From Rossellomorea orangium (GTDB lineage Bacteria > Bacillota > Bacilli > Bacillales > Bacillaceae_B), in assembly GCF_019334305.1 (NCBI RefSeq), contig NZ_JAHWGH010000008.1, forward strand, positions 248,001 through 312,000: a stretch of 64,000 bases of DNA, written 5' to 3'. The notes below the pieces were generated by a model that saw only the letters and a program-made list of their open reading frames with translations, did no database searches and was not told where the DNA came from. Shown one piece after another: positions 33,298-42,363 of the stretch (within the stretch, counting starts at the first letter, position 1; each line of letters starts with the position of its first letter). A program made the position numbers and the translations under genes.

Positions 33298-34275
33298 TTG
33301 GGAAAGTTCATAGCTGGAAAGTTTGTACAATATGCCATCGTCATTTTTTTGATGCTCACGCTGAATTTTCTTCTTCCGCGCTTGATGCCAGGCAATCCCT
33401 TGGTTTTCCTAGCAGGTGAAGATGTTGGGTTTATGTCGAGCAGTGAGAAAGAGGCAATATTGGATGAACACGGGTTGAATGATCCGATTCTTGTTCAATA
33501 TGGAACGTATATTAAGAACATCGCTACTGGAAATTTTGGCTTCTCTTATCAGCAAAAAAGACCTATCTCAGACCTTTTGATGGAACGACTGCCATGGACA
33601 TTGTTGCTTACCGGGCTAGGGCTGGTAATTTCAACGGTCATCGGAGTTATGTTCGGGGCAATTTCGGCTTGGAAACGCGGTACAAAGACCGATGCTAACC
33701 TGCTCACGGTGTTTATGTTCCTGAGTGCCATGCCCTCCTTTTGGGTAGGTATGATTCTGGTTTCTATTTTTTCTGCTCAGCTTGGATTATTTCCGGTGTT
33801 TGGAGCTGAGAGTGCCTGGTCAAATCTAACTGGTATTGATCGATTTATCGATATTATGAAGCACTTAGCATTACCCTTAACGACGCTAGTATTGATTTCG
33901 GTAACCAGCACATTTATGATTATGCGCTATTCAATGTTAAGTGTATTGGGTGAAGATTATATCATGATGGCAAAAGCAAAAGGGGTTAAAGAGAAAGTCA
34001 TTAAATATAAGCATGCCATGAGAAATGCGTTATTGCCTGTAGCTACAGTCTTTATGCTTAGTTTAGGGTTTATGCTGGGCGGAGCTACCGTGATCGAAAC
34101 GGTATTTGCTTATCCTGGTGTAGGCAGATTGATGTTTGAATCTGTACTAAGCAGGGACTACCCTTTGATTCAAGCCACTTTCTTAATTATCACCTTTAGT
34201 GTGGTCCTTGCAAACTTATTTGCTGATTTGATTTATCCTATCTTGGACCCGAAAGTGGGTAAAAATAATGGATAA
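33298..34275 (+). CDS. ABC importer permease, DppB/NikB type
   Basis: The 325-residue permease has six helices and the coupling motif DYIMMAKAKGVKEKVI (near 220-235). TTG start after GGAGGTGTAACAG. It pairs with the next permease, whose gene overlaps it by 8 nt, to form the membrane channel of the peptide/nickel-type importer. Nothing in the sequence alone separates peptide from metal-chelate transport. Confidence 0.9.
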   Translation: MGKFIAGKFVQYAIVIFLMLTLNFLLPRLMPGNPLVFLAGEDVGFMSSSEKEAILDEHGLNDPILVQYGTYIKNIATGNFGFSYQQKRPISDLLMERLPWTLLLTGLGLVISTVIGVMFGAISAWKRGTKTDANLLTVFMFLSAMPSFWVGMILVSIFSAQLGLFPVFGAESAWSNLTGIDRFIDIMKHLALPLTTLVLISVTSTFMIMRYSMLSVLGEDYIMMAKAKGVKEKVIKYKHAMRNALLPVATVFMLSLGFMLGGATVIETVFAYPGVGRLMFESVLSRDYPLIQATFLIITFSVVLANLFADLIYPILDPKVGKNNG

Positions 34276-35125
34276 ACAAAAATTAAAAAATTATTGGTCC
34301 GTTCTCTCATCAAACAACTTAGGGATGCTAGGTGTTGGGATCTTATTGATGTTCTTGCTTATCGCCTTGCTGGCACCTCTTATAGCACCCTATGATCCGA
34401 GTGTCAGGGTGGGAGGCCCCTTTATAAAACCAAATGGTGACTTTCTTCTCGGAACTAATGATGTAGGTCAGGATATCTTCAGTGAATTGATTTATGGTAC
34501 AAGAGTCTCCTTGCTAATTGGTATTGTTGCGGCTTTAATTTCCATTGTCATTGGCTGCCTAGTAGGAGTCATAGCAGGATATTACGGAGGGAAAATAGAT
34601 TCGATGTTAATGAGGTTCGTTGATTTGATCCTTGTAATTCCATTCCTGCCCCTTATGATATTATTAGCCGCTTTCATCGGGCCAAGCTTTTGGAATATCA
34701 TCCTGGTCATAAGTTTGATCTCATGGGCGAGTCCGGCCCGTGTAATACGATCACAGGTGCTATCGTTAAAAACAAAAGGATACGTGGAGGCCGCCAAATC
34801 GATTGGTACCAATATTAGGGTCATTCTGACAAAACATATCTTACCAGGGGTAATCCCCATTGCTTTGTCCCAGTTTGTACTGGCAGCAAGTCATTCGATA
34901 TTAATAGAAGCTTCATTGAGTTTCCTTGGATTAGGAGACCCATTTACAAAGAGCTGGGGCACCATTTTATACTATGCACAAGCAAGAGGTGCTTTCTTAA
35001 CGGACGCGTGGGTATGGTGGATACTTCCTCCTGGGCTTCTGATCACTACGCTGGTTATAGGGTTTGCATTCACGGGGTATTCCTTGGAAGAAATCCTTAA
35101 CCCTCGATTAAGAAAGGAGCGGTGA
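34268..35125 (+). CDS. ABC importer permease, DppC/NikC type
   Basis: The 285-residue permease starts with the DppC N-terminal OppC motif region (LGMLGVGILLMF, then LLAPLIAPYDP) and has the GTNDVGQDIFSELIYGTR signature and coupling helix YVEAAKSIGTNIRVI. It overlaps the first permease gene by 8 nt and is followed by the first ATPase gene 3 nt after its stop. Confidence 0.9.
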   Translation: MDKQKLKNYWSVLSSNNLGMLGVGILLMFLLIALLAPLIAPYDPSVRVGGPFIKPNGDFLLGTNDVGQDIFSELIYGTRVSLLIGIVAALISIVIGCLVGVIAGYYGGKIDSMLMRFVDLILVIPFLPLMILLAAFIGPSFWNIILVISLISWASPARVIRSQVLSLKTKGYVEAAKSIGTNIRVILTKHILPGVIPIALSQFVLAASHSILIEASLSFLGLGDPFTKSWGTILYYAQARGAFLTDAWVWWILPPGLLITTLVIGFAFTGYSLEEILNPRLRKER

Positions 35126-35128
35126 TAA

Positions 35129-36106
35129 ATGAATTCCTTACTCACAGTGGAGAATCTGTCAACTTACTTCAAAACAGATAAAGGAATAGCAAAAGCAGTG
35201 GAAAACGTTTCTTTCTCGGTAAAAGAAGGAGAAATGCTGGGGATTATCGGTGAATCAGGATGCGGAAAAACGACAGTTGCACAGTCTATTCTACGTTTGA
35301 TTGAATATCCTGGGAAAGTGGTTTCTGGAGAAGTTCAATTAAACGGAAAAAACATTATGAAACTCTCTGATTCTGAACTTACTGATTTAAGGTGGAAGGA
35401 ACTTTCTGTTATTCCTCAAAGCGCGATGAATGCTCTTAATCCAGTCTATACCGTGGGAGAACAAATAATGGAAGCTATCTTCCTACATGAAGATGTAAGT
35501 AAAAAAGAAGCGGAAATCAGAGTCAAAAAATTGTTAGAGTTGGTTGGTATAGATGGAGAACGTTGGAAAAGCTACCCGCATGAGTTTAGCGGAGGGATGA
35601 AACAACGTGTTGCAATTGCCATGGCGCTTGCATGCAACCCTAAGCTGGTCATTTCTGACGAATCAACAACAGGTTTGGATGTTTTGACTCAGGCTCAAGT
35701 CATTGCCCTGATAAAAGACTTGCAAAGAAAATTAAATCTTTCTGTCATTTTGATTTCCCATGACCTTCCAATGGTAACAGCAATATGTGACAGAATCGTT
35801 ATCATGTACGCAGGAAAGATTGTAGAATGGGCTTCTACTGAAGATATAATTAACGATGCAAGACACCCTTATTCTTCAGCTCTTTTGAAAGCTACACCAG
35901 ACCTGGCAAACCCTGAAAGGGAAGTAATCTCCATTCCAGGAAGCGTTCCAAACTTAGTGAACCCTCCCAGAGGCTGCAGGTTTGAAACTAGATGCCCATT
36001 TGCAATGGAAAGATGTAAAACAGACACTCCTGAACTAAGAGAAGTTAAACCAGGCCATTTTACTGCTTGCTTCCTAGAAGAAAAGGGGGAGAATAAAATT
36101 GGATAA
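35129..36106 (+). CDS. ABC importer ATPase, DppD/NikD type
   Basis: The 325-residue ATPase has Walker A GESGCGKTT, signature SGGMKQRV, Walker B LVISDEST and H-loop LISHDLP. The C-terminal oligopeptide-transporter extension carries four Cys (GCRFETRCPFAMERC, then TACF), as in family members with a C-terminal metal or Fe-S site. It overlaps the partner ATPase gene by 8 nt. Confidence 0.9.
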   Translation: MNSLLTVENLSTYFKTDKGIAKAVENVSFSVKEGEMLGIIGESGCGKTTVAQSILRLIEYPGKVVSGEVQLNGKNIMKLSDSELTDLRWKELSVIPQSAMNALNPVYTVGEQIMEAIFLHEDVSKKEAEIRVKKLLELVGIDGERWKSYPHEFSGGMKQRVAIAMALACNPKLVISDESTTGLDVLTQAQVIALIKDLQRKLNLSVILISHDLPMVTAICDRIVIMYAGKIVEWASTEDIINDARHPYSSALLKATPDLANPEREVISIPGSVPNLVNPPRGCRFETRCPFAMERCKTDTPELREVKPGHFTACFLEEKGENKIG

Positions 36107-37103
36107 AACAGTATTATTCAGTATCAAAAACCTACAGAAAACATTTGTGAAAAAAACTGGACCGATTTTTAAGCGGGTGAGGAAAGAAGTCTATGCTGTC
36201 AATGACATTAATTTAGATATAAAGCGCGGGGAAATATTAGGGATCATAGGTGAAAGTGGATGCGGGAAAACAACGACCGCAAGGATGGTAATGAGATTAA
36301 TGAAAGAAAGTGCAGGAAAGATTGAATTCGACGGAGAAAACTTATGTAAATTAAATGATGCTCAAACGAACAAAGTACGGAAAAAGATGCAAATGATTTT
36401 TCAGGATCCTTACGATACATTAAACCCAGGGATGCGAATATTAGATATTTTAATGGAGCCATTAAATGCACATGAAAAGCACCTATCTCATCCAGAGAAA
36501 TTAAAGAAAGTAAAAGAAGCGATAGAATCAATAGAATTAAGGCCAGCAGAAGATTTTATGTATCGGTATCCTCATCAATTAAGCGGTGGTCAGAGACAAC
36601 GGATTGCCATAGCAAGAGCAGTGATCTTAAAACCATTATTTATTGCGGCGGATGAACCAACTTCAATGTTGGATGTTTCTGTAAGGGCAGGGATTTTAAA
36701 TTTATTATTAGACTTAAGAAAGAAAATGGGCTTGACAATGATGTTCATTACCCATGATTTAACGACTGCAAGCTATATGTGCGACAGGATAGCAGTGATG
36801 TACCAAGGAAAGGTAGTGGAAATCGGGCCAACTAAGAAGATTATCCAATCACCATCTCATCCCTACACTAAAGCATTAGTTTCTGTGGTAAAAGATTTGA
36901 ATTATTTTATTGAACATCGTGACCAGATCATCCTGGACGGAGAAGTCGATGCTACTCAAGAGTTGAAAGGTTGTCCTTTTGTTCACCGATGTCCTCACCA
37001 AGAAACTAAATGTCATGATATGGAGCCTCAACTAGAAACCCTTGGTAAGAATCATGAAGTTTCTTGTCATTGTCATGAGGAGTTATTAGAGAAAACATCT
37101 TAG
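36099..37103 (+). CDS. ABC importer ATPase, DppF/NikE type
   Basis: The 334-residue ATPase has Walker A GESGCGKTT, LSGGQRQRIAIARA, Walker B IAADEPTSMLD and H-loop FITHDLT. C-terminal Cys cluster GCPFVHRCPHQETKC and a His/Cys-rich end (CHCHEE). Together with the previous gene it powers the importer. TTG start with GGGGGAGAATAAAA upstream, inside the end of the first ATPase gene. Confidence 0.9.
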   Translation: MDKTVLFSIKNLQKTFVKKTGPIFKRVRKEVYAVNDINLDIKRGEILGIIGESGCGKTTTARMVMRLMKESAGKIEFDGENLCKLNDAQTNKVRKKMQMIFQDPYDTLNPGMRILDILMEPLNAHEKHLSHPEKLKKVKEAIESIELRPAEDFMYRYPHQLSGGQRQRIAIARAVILKPLFIAADEPTSMLDVSVRAGILNLLLDLRKKMGLTMMFITHDLTTASYMCDRIAVMYQGKVVEIGPTKKIIQSPSHPYTKALVSVVKDLNYFIEHRDQIILDGEVDATQELKGCPFVHRCPHQETKCHDMEPQLETLGKNHEVSCHCHEELLEKTS

Positions 37104-37124
37104 TGGAGAAGGGAGTAATCAGCT

Positions 37125-37742
37125 TTGGAAGGGAAGAAAACTAAAATTGCAGTAAACGGAGGAATTGGATTCGGTGCCAAGCTGACTTCCAAACAGTTAA
37201 TGGTCATTGCGAATCGCATAGGGGATGTCGAGTTGGAATTAACCACGTTCCAACAAATTTACTTGGAAGTATCAGAAGATGAAGTGGATGAAACCATCCA
37301 GGAATTTCAAGCAGCTGGGTTAAAATGTTACCCGGTAGGCAATGTGGTTAAAAGCCTGCGCACTTGTAATTTTTGTAAGGGTGAACTCGAAGAAGGAATG
37401 CCTGTTGCGAAGGAAATCAATGAGCGAACTGCGGGAAAAGAAGTGCCCTTTACTGTAAAGATGGCTTATACTGGTTGTCCCGTAGGATGTGGAGAGCCTC
37501 TAGTAAATGATATCGGTATTATGAAAATAAGGGATAAATATAATCTATATATAGGAGGGAAATCCAAAGGTAAGGACGCTGAGGCAGGTACTCTGCTTTT
37601 CGAGAATTTGGAACCAGAAGCACTCTATCTTTATATCGATCGTTTTCTTGCCAAGTATCAGGAATTGGGAAGAAAACGTGAAGGCGTTGCAAAGTTCATA
37701 AAGAGGATTGGATTTGATGAAATAAAGCAATCGATTAAATAG
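37125..37742 (+). CDS. One-domain sulfite/nitrite-reductase-like protein
   Basis: The 205-residue protein has a ferredoxin-like half domain of nitrite/sulfite reductases (residues 1-75; AKLTSKQLMVIAN and LTTFQQIYLE), then RTCNFCKGE (Cys81, Cys84) and TGCPVGCGEP (Cys118, Cys122). The CxxC/CxxxC pattern could hold an Fe-S cluster, perhaps next to a tetrapyrrole, but differs from the CX5C/CX3C of true siroheme enzymes. It follows the ATPase gene by 21 nt, so it is part of the ABC operon. It may reduce or dismantle the imported compound. TTG start, RBS AGAAGGGAG. Confidence 0.65.
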   Translation: MEGKKTKIAVNGGIGFGAKLTSKQLMVIANRIGDVELELTTFQQIYLEVSEDEVDETIQEFQAAGLKCYPVGNVVKSLRTCNFCKGELEEGMPVAKEINERTAGKEVPFTVKMAYTGCPVGCGEPLVNDIGIMKIRDKYNLYIGGKSKGKDAEAGTLLFENLEPEALYLYIDRFLAKYQELGRKREGVAKFIKRIGFDEIKQSIK

Positions 37743-37838
37743 TCTAAATATTTGTCATACAGCTTGAAATCATGTAATTTGAATATGATGGAAAGCACTT
37801 TCATTGTTTTAACCAAATCGTTTGAAAGGGGTTGCGAA

Positions 37839-38177
37839 ATGTCATCTAATCCAGAAAATATTATTGAGATGGATTCTTGTTGTGCAACGGATGGTGATCG
37901 AAAGAGCCATCATTCAGATAAAGTAAAAAATAACCTTGTAACAAGACTGAATAGGATAGAAGGTCAAATTAGAGGAATCAAAGGACTCATAGAACGTGAT
38001 ACGTATTGTGATGATGTTATAACACAAATATCGGCCACGCAATCTGCACTAAATAGTGTAGCGAAAATATTACTTGAGGGTCACATGAAATCCTGTGTCT
38101 TAGAACGCATTCAAGCTGGAGACAACGAAGTACTTGATGAAGTATTGGTAACCATTCAAAAATTAATGAAGAAATAA
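37839..38177 (+). CDS. csoR: CsoR, copper-sensing repressor
   Basis: The protein has 112 residues from ATG 37839 (RBS GAAAGGGG; the frame extends upstream to 37752 without RBS). CsoR/RcnR fold with the Cu(I) ligands Cys57 (TYCDD), His82 and Cys86 (GHMKSC), as in mycobacterial and B. subtilis CsoR. An extra N-terminal CC (14-15) and HH (24-25) may add metal contacts. It precedes copZ by 13 nt and probably controls copZ-copA through the operator at 38448, and perhaps other TACN6GGGTA-type sites in the window. Confidence 0.92.
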   Translation: MSSNPENIIEMDSCCATDGDRKSHHSDKVKNNLVTRLNRIEGQIRGIKGLIERDTYCDDVITQISATQSALNSVAKILLEGHMKSCVLERIQAGDNEVLDEVLVTIQKLMKK

Positions 38178-38190
38178 GGAGAGGGTCGAG

Positions 38191-38400
38191 ATGGAAAAAG
38201 TAACGCTGCAAGTAGAAGGTATGTCATGTGGTCACTGTGTGAAAGCCATAGAAGAAAGTGTAGGGAAATTAAATGGAGTTCAACATGTGAAAGTATATCT
38301 TGATTCAGGTACAGTCGACGTTGAATATCAATTCTCTAATGTTTCTATTGATACGATCAAAGAAACTATTGATGATCAAGGATACGATATTCAGGAATAA
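38191..38400 (+). CDS. copZ: CopZ, cytosolic copper chaperone
   Basis: The 69-residue HMA-fold protein has MSCGHC (Cys13/Cys16). It carries Cu(I) to CopA, encoded next. RBS AAGGAGAGGG, 13 nt after csoR, so the two are co-transcribed. Confidence 0.93.
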   Translation: MEKVTLQVEGMSCGHCVKAIEESVGKLNGVQHVKVYLDSGTVDVEYQFSNVSIDTIKETIDDQGYDIQE

Positions 38401-38401
38401 A

Positions 38402-38466
38402 CAAAAGAAAACGTGCCATTATGTGCACGATTTCTTTTGGAAATAAATATACCCCATATAGGTATA
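38402..38466 (+). promoter_or_regulatory. copZ-copA intergenic hairpin and CsoR operator
   Basis: CAAAAGAAAACGTGC (38402-38416) pairs imperfectly with GCACGATTTCTTTTG (38425-38439). TATACCCCATATAGGTATA (38448-38466) is a perfect 6-bp inverted repeat TATACC/GGTATA of CsoR-operator type, directly before the copA RBS AAGGAGG. It lets CsoR repress copA apart from csoR-copZ. Confidence 0.65.
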
Positions 38467-38479
38467 AGGAGGTCTGCTA

Positions 38480-40903
38480 ATGACTGATAATTCTAAAGAA
38501 TTCAATATGCAAATAACGGGAATGACTTGTGCGGCATGTGCTAGAAGAATAGAAAAAGGACTGACCAAACTGGAAGGTGTTAAGAATGCCACGGTCAATT
38601 TGGCATTGGAAAAAGCTACAGTTGCATTTGATTCTAAGAATGTGAATGAAAGTATAATACAAGAAAAGATAAAGGATCTGGGGTTTGATCTGGTAACAGA
38701 GAAAGTTGAAATAAGTATATCCGGTATGACTTGTGCGGCCTGTTCAACAAGAATTGAAAAAGGATTGAATAAATTAGACGGGGTTTTTAAAGCAACAGTT
38801 AATTTGGCTTTGGAAACGGCTACTGTTGAATATAATCCATCCACTCTCACAGTAAACGATCTCATGAAAAAAATAGAAAAGCTAGGATATGGAGCTAGAG
38901 AGAACATCGATACAAATCAACAAGCTGCAGTAGATCATCGACTGAAAGAAATAGAGAACCAAAAAGGAAAATTTGTTTTCTCTACCATTCTTTCTATGCC
39001 ATTATTATGGGCGATGGTGAGTCATTTTGAGTTCACTTCTTTTATCTATTTACCGGAAATGTTTATGAATCCTTGGGTTCAATTTGCTTTAGCGACGCCT
39101 GTTCAATTCATAATAGGGAAACAGTTTTATGTAGGTGCCTATAAAGCATTGAAAAATAAGAGTGCAAACATGGACGTATTGGTAGCGCTAGGAACTTCAG
39201 CTGCTTATTTCTATAGTATATACTTATCCATTCAATCGATAGGAAGTACTGAACATATGGTCAGTTTATACTTTGAAACAAGTGCAGTATTAATTACGTT
39301 GATCATTCTCGGAAAGCTCTTTGAAGTGAAGGCCAAAGGCAGATCTTCAGAAGCAATAAAAAAACTAATGGGTTTACAAGCGAAAACCGCCACTGTACTT
39401 CGTAAAGGAGAAGAGCTCGAGTTGCCGTTAGAAGAGGTTCTTGTAGAAGATATCGTCTACATAAAACCAGGAGAAAAGATCCCGGTCGATGGGGTGGTCA
39501 TCGAAGGGAAATCAGCTATTGATGAGTCCATGCTGACTGGGGAAAGTGTTCCGATAGATAAATCAGAAGGCGACGAGGTTATTGGCTCCACGTTAAATAA
39601 GAATGGTTTTTTGAAAGTGAGGGCTACAAAAGTAGGAAAGGATACTGCCCTGGCTCAAATTATTAAAGTTGTGGAGCAAGCACAAGGATCTAAAGCTCCT
39701 ATACAACGTCTTGCCGATAAAATATCCGGGGTTTTCGTACCTGTGGTAGTGGTGATAGCGATTATTACGTTTTTCACCTGGTATATATGGGCTACACCTG
39801 GTAACTTTGCTGAATCTTTAGAAAAAATGATTGCTGTTCTTGTTATTGCTTGTCCATGTGCATTGGGATTAGCTACTCCTACATCAATCATGGCTGGGTC
39901 TGGACGTGCAGCAGAGCACGGCATCTTATTTAAGGGCGGAGAGCATCTTGAGACGACTTATAGAATTTCAACAGTAGTTTTAGATAAAACGGGAACGGTT
40001 ACCAACGGAAACCCTGTTCTGACAGATGTGATCACTCATCAAGATATTGACGAAACTGAATTCCTAACCTTAGTAGGAGCGGCAGAGAAACTATCTGAAC
40101 ATCCTTTGGCTATATCCATTGTCGAAGGAATAAGGGGAAAAGGGATTAATCTTGATGCAAACGTTGAGTTTGAAGCGGTTCCTGGGTTTGGTGTGATAGC
40201 CAAGGTTGATTCTAACAATGTTCTCATTGGCACGATTAAATTAATGAACAAAGAAGGAGTGTCAATTGGAGGAAAGGTGTTGCAGATCAAAAATCAGCTT
40301 GAGCAAGCAGGAAAAACTGCTATGCTCGTTGCCATCAATGGTCAATATGCTGGATTAGTTGCAGTGGCAGATACCATTAAGAATACATCTAAAGAAGCTA
40401 TTGAACGATTAAAAGATATGGGGTTAGAAGTCATTATGATGACTGGAGACAACCGGCAAACTGCGAATGCTATTGCCAAGGAAGCGGGTATCAGTCAAGT
40501 CATTGCGGAAGTATTGCCTGAAGGGAAGGCAGAAGAGGTCATAAAGCTACAAAAGAAAGGGAAGAAGGTAGCTATGGTAGGAGATGGGATCAATGATGCC
40601 CCGGCCCTTGCTGTAGCTGATATCGGAATGGCAATCGGAACAGGTACAGATGTAGCGATGGAAGCAGCTGATATCACACTAATACGTGGTGATTTAAATA
40701 GTATCACAGATGCCATTAGAATGAGCCAAAAAACAATTATAAATATTAAACAAAACCTTTTCTGGGCGTTCGCTTATAACACATTGGGAATACCTATTGC
40801 AGCCCTCGGCTTTCTCGCTCCCTGGCTTGCTGGAGCGGCGATGGCCTTCAGTTCAGTTTCAGTTGTACTTAATGCTTTACGTTTACAAAGAGTGAAATTA
40901 TAG
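38480..40903 (+). CDS. copA: CopA, Cu(I)-exporting P1B-ATPase
   Basis: The 807-residue ATPase has two HMA domains (GMTCAAC, Cys17/Cys20 and Cys85/Cys88), two amphipathic leading helices, TGES, the CPC membrane site (458-460), DKTGT (Asp502), SEHPLA and GDGINDAP. The final helices contain the YNTLGIP and MAFSSVSVV motifs of the P1B-1 copper group. It pumps Cu(I) or Ag(I) out of the cytosol, fed by CopZ. Length and motifs are complete. Confidence 0.95.
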   Translation: MTDNSKEFNMQITGMTCAACARRIEKGLTKLEGVKNATVNLALEKATVAFDSKNVNESIIQEKIKDLGFDLVTEKVEISISGMTCAACSTRIEKGLNKLDGVFKATVNLALETATVEYNPSTLTVNDLMKKIEKLGYGARENIDTNQQAAVDHRLKEIENQKGKFVFSTILSMPLLWAMVSHFEFTSFIYLPEMFMNPWVQFALATPVQFIIGKQFYVGAYKALKNKSANMDVLVALGTSAAYFYSIYLSIQSIGSTEHMVSLYFETSAVLITLIILGKLFEVKAKGRSSEAIKKLMGLQAKTATVLRKGEELELPLEEVLVEDIVYIKPGEKIPVDGVVIEGKSAIDESMLTGESVPIDKSEGDEVIGSTLNKNGFLKVRATKVGKDTALAQIIKVVEQAQGSKAPIQRLADKISGVFVPVVVVIAIITFFTWYIWATPGNFAESLEKMIAVLVIACPCALGLATPTSIMAGSGRAAEHGILFKGGEHLETTYRISTVVLDKTGTVTNGNPVLTDVITHQDIDETEFLTLVGAAEKLSEHPLAISIVEGIRGKGINLDANVEFEAVPGFGVIAKVDSNNVLIGTIKLMNKEGVSIGGKVLQIKNQLEQAGKTAMLVAINGQYAGLVAVADTIKNTSKEAIERLKDMGLEVIMMTGDNRQTANAIAKEAGISQVIAEVLPEGKAEEVIKLQKKGKKVAMVGDGINDAPALAVADIGMAIGTGTDVAMEAADITLIRGDLNSITDAIRMSQKTIINIKQNLFWAFAYNTLGIPIAALGFLAPWLAGAAMAFSSVSVVLNALRLQRVKL

Positions 40904-40915
40904 GAGGGATAGAAG

Positions 40916-41773
40916 ATGAAAAAGTGGGCTGTATCTGCACTTGTATATCTATTGCTAATAGTTGGAGGTTATACTGTGTATTCACAAGTGTTTCAGTCGG
41001 ATGAAAAGGCTTCAAACGAAAAATCTGAAAGCCATAATAGCCATGAAACCGCTGAACCTGCCGATACTCACGGTGAACATGAAGAAACATCAACTGAATC
41101 AGACAGCCATGACGAACACGGTGAAGGTGTGGAGGGAAGCGAAGTCAATGTCGATGTAGTTGCAGAAAATAATTCAATCTCCATCATGGTGAAAGATACA
41201 GATGGCAATCCTGTAGACGAATTAGATATCAATCACGAAAAATTACTTCATCTAATTATTGTAGGATCTGATATGGAAAAATACAAACACTTGCATCCAG
41301 AAAAAACTTCAGAAGGAACATTCAAGGTAAACCACGATTTAGTAGATGGAAGCTATAAAGCATTTGTCGATATCAAGCCAACCAACAAGAGTTATCATGT
41401 TGAAGCCATTTCTTTTAACATAGGTGAGCAAGATGCAGATAGCCATCACGCTAAATTGATTGAAAGTGAAAAGCTTTCTGTGGAAAGCGGTTCTCATCAA
41501 GTAACAATAAACCCCAGTACCCTGAAAAGCGGTGAGGAAGTGGAGTTGCACTTTGATTTGAACGGGGAAGTACCCGAGCAATACTTGGGAGCCCTTGGCC
41601 ATGTGGTTATCTTGGATGCACATGCCGAGGAATATCTTCATGTTCATCCATTAGAAGGCGAAGATCCTATCTTTGCAACAAGTTTTGCTGAACCAGGACT
41701 TTATAAAGTTTGGGCAGAATTTAAATTTGACGGGGAAGTATTCGTGTTTCCGTATGTAGTGAATGTGAACTGA
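40916..41773 (+). CDS. Secreted or anchored His-rich putative copper-binding protein
   Basis: The 285-residue protein has an N-terminal helix (5-23) without lipobox, a His/Glu/Ser-rich segment (about 35-75, for example NSHETAEPADTHGEHEE) and two beta-rich domains. Each contains a similar motif, KHLHPE (about 122-127) and LHVHPLE (about 242-248), so the domains look like a tandem duplication with a conserved His site. It resembles YtkA/FixH-like domains in outline only. It lies 12 nt downstream of copA with RBS AGGAGGG, and probably binds copper outside the membrane. Confidence 0.55.
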   Translation: MKKWAVSALVYLLLIVGGYTVYSQVFQSDEKASNEKSESHNSHETAEPADTHGEHEETSTESDSHDEHGEGVEGSEVNVDVVAENNSISIMVKDTDGNPVDELDINHEKLLHLIIVGSDMEKYKHLHPEKTSEGTFKVNHDLVDGSYKAFVDIKPTNKSYHVEAISFNIGEQDADSHHAKLIESEKLSVESGSHQVTINPSTLKSGEEVELHFDLNGEVPEQYLGALGHVVILDAHAEEYLHVHPLEGEDPIFATSFAEPGLYKVWAEFKFDGEVFVFPYVVNVN

Positions 41774-41808
41774 GGAACCTCCAAAAATTAAGAAGGAATG
41801 AAGTTAAG

Positions 41809-42010
41809 ATGGATTGGTTTACGTATCTTTGTAATGACATCATAGACAAAATATTAAGGACAATAAACTCTTTACTGCTGTATTCAGTATTGCAATCAAT
41901 GTTTTTATCAGTATTATAGGTGTTTTACCAACTTTTTTAAAACACCAAAATGAATATAACTCTGATTGGACTGGAAACAGGAATCGTAGTATCAATCCTG
42001 TGTGAATCTT
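41809..42010 (+). pseudogene. VTT/TVP38 (DedA-like) membrane protein, broken N-terminal half
   Basis: An ATG with AAGAAGGAATG upstream opens a frame that breaks within 60 codons. Across frameshifts the DNA still encodes FTAVFSIAINVFISIIGVLP and later LIGLETGIVVSILCES, typical of the N-terminal half of TVP38/VTT-domain proteins. The matching C-terminal half is found next to it on the opposite strand. Confidence 0.6.
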
Positions 42011-42290
42011 ATTTTTTTATTCTTTTCATCTTGAAATTCAAATAGCCCAGGACCATTACTGTAGTAGCCACCATTAAAATCAAACTTCCCTGCGATGCTT
42101 TAATTACATTCACAACAATCATTGCTTCCATTAAAAGAGCTGGAATTTTCCCAATGGTGCTGATTATCGAAAACGCCACAATGTGAGTGTTGCTGAAAGC
42201 TGCAGCCACGGTTACCACACTCGAAGGAATAAATGGTACAATTCTAAATGCAAACAACAGGAATATCCATTCATTAGTATTGTACTGGCA
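42009..42290 (-). pseudogene. VTT/TVP38 membrane protein, inverted C-terminal half
   Basis: A frame open from about 42290 to 42009 encodes FLLFAFRIVPFIPSSVVTVA and STIGKIPALLMEA, which are the C-terminal helices of TVP38/VTT proteins. There is no start codon region of its own. With the N-terminal half just left of it on the plus strand, the gene seems to have been split by an inversion with loss of the middle. Confidence 0.6.
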
Positions 42291-42296
42291 AATATG

Positions 42297-42342
42297 ATAT
42301 AAAGCCCTGTAGGTTATTAAAGAATACTACAGGGCTTTATAT
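42297..42342 (-). terminator. Terminator of multicopper oxidase 1
   Basis: ATATAAAGCCCTGTAG (42297-42312) and its exact complement (42327-42342), 22 nt beyond the oxidase stop on the minus strand. Confidence 0.75.
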
Positions 42343-42363
42343 ATTTATCAGTAAGCACACTTA

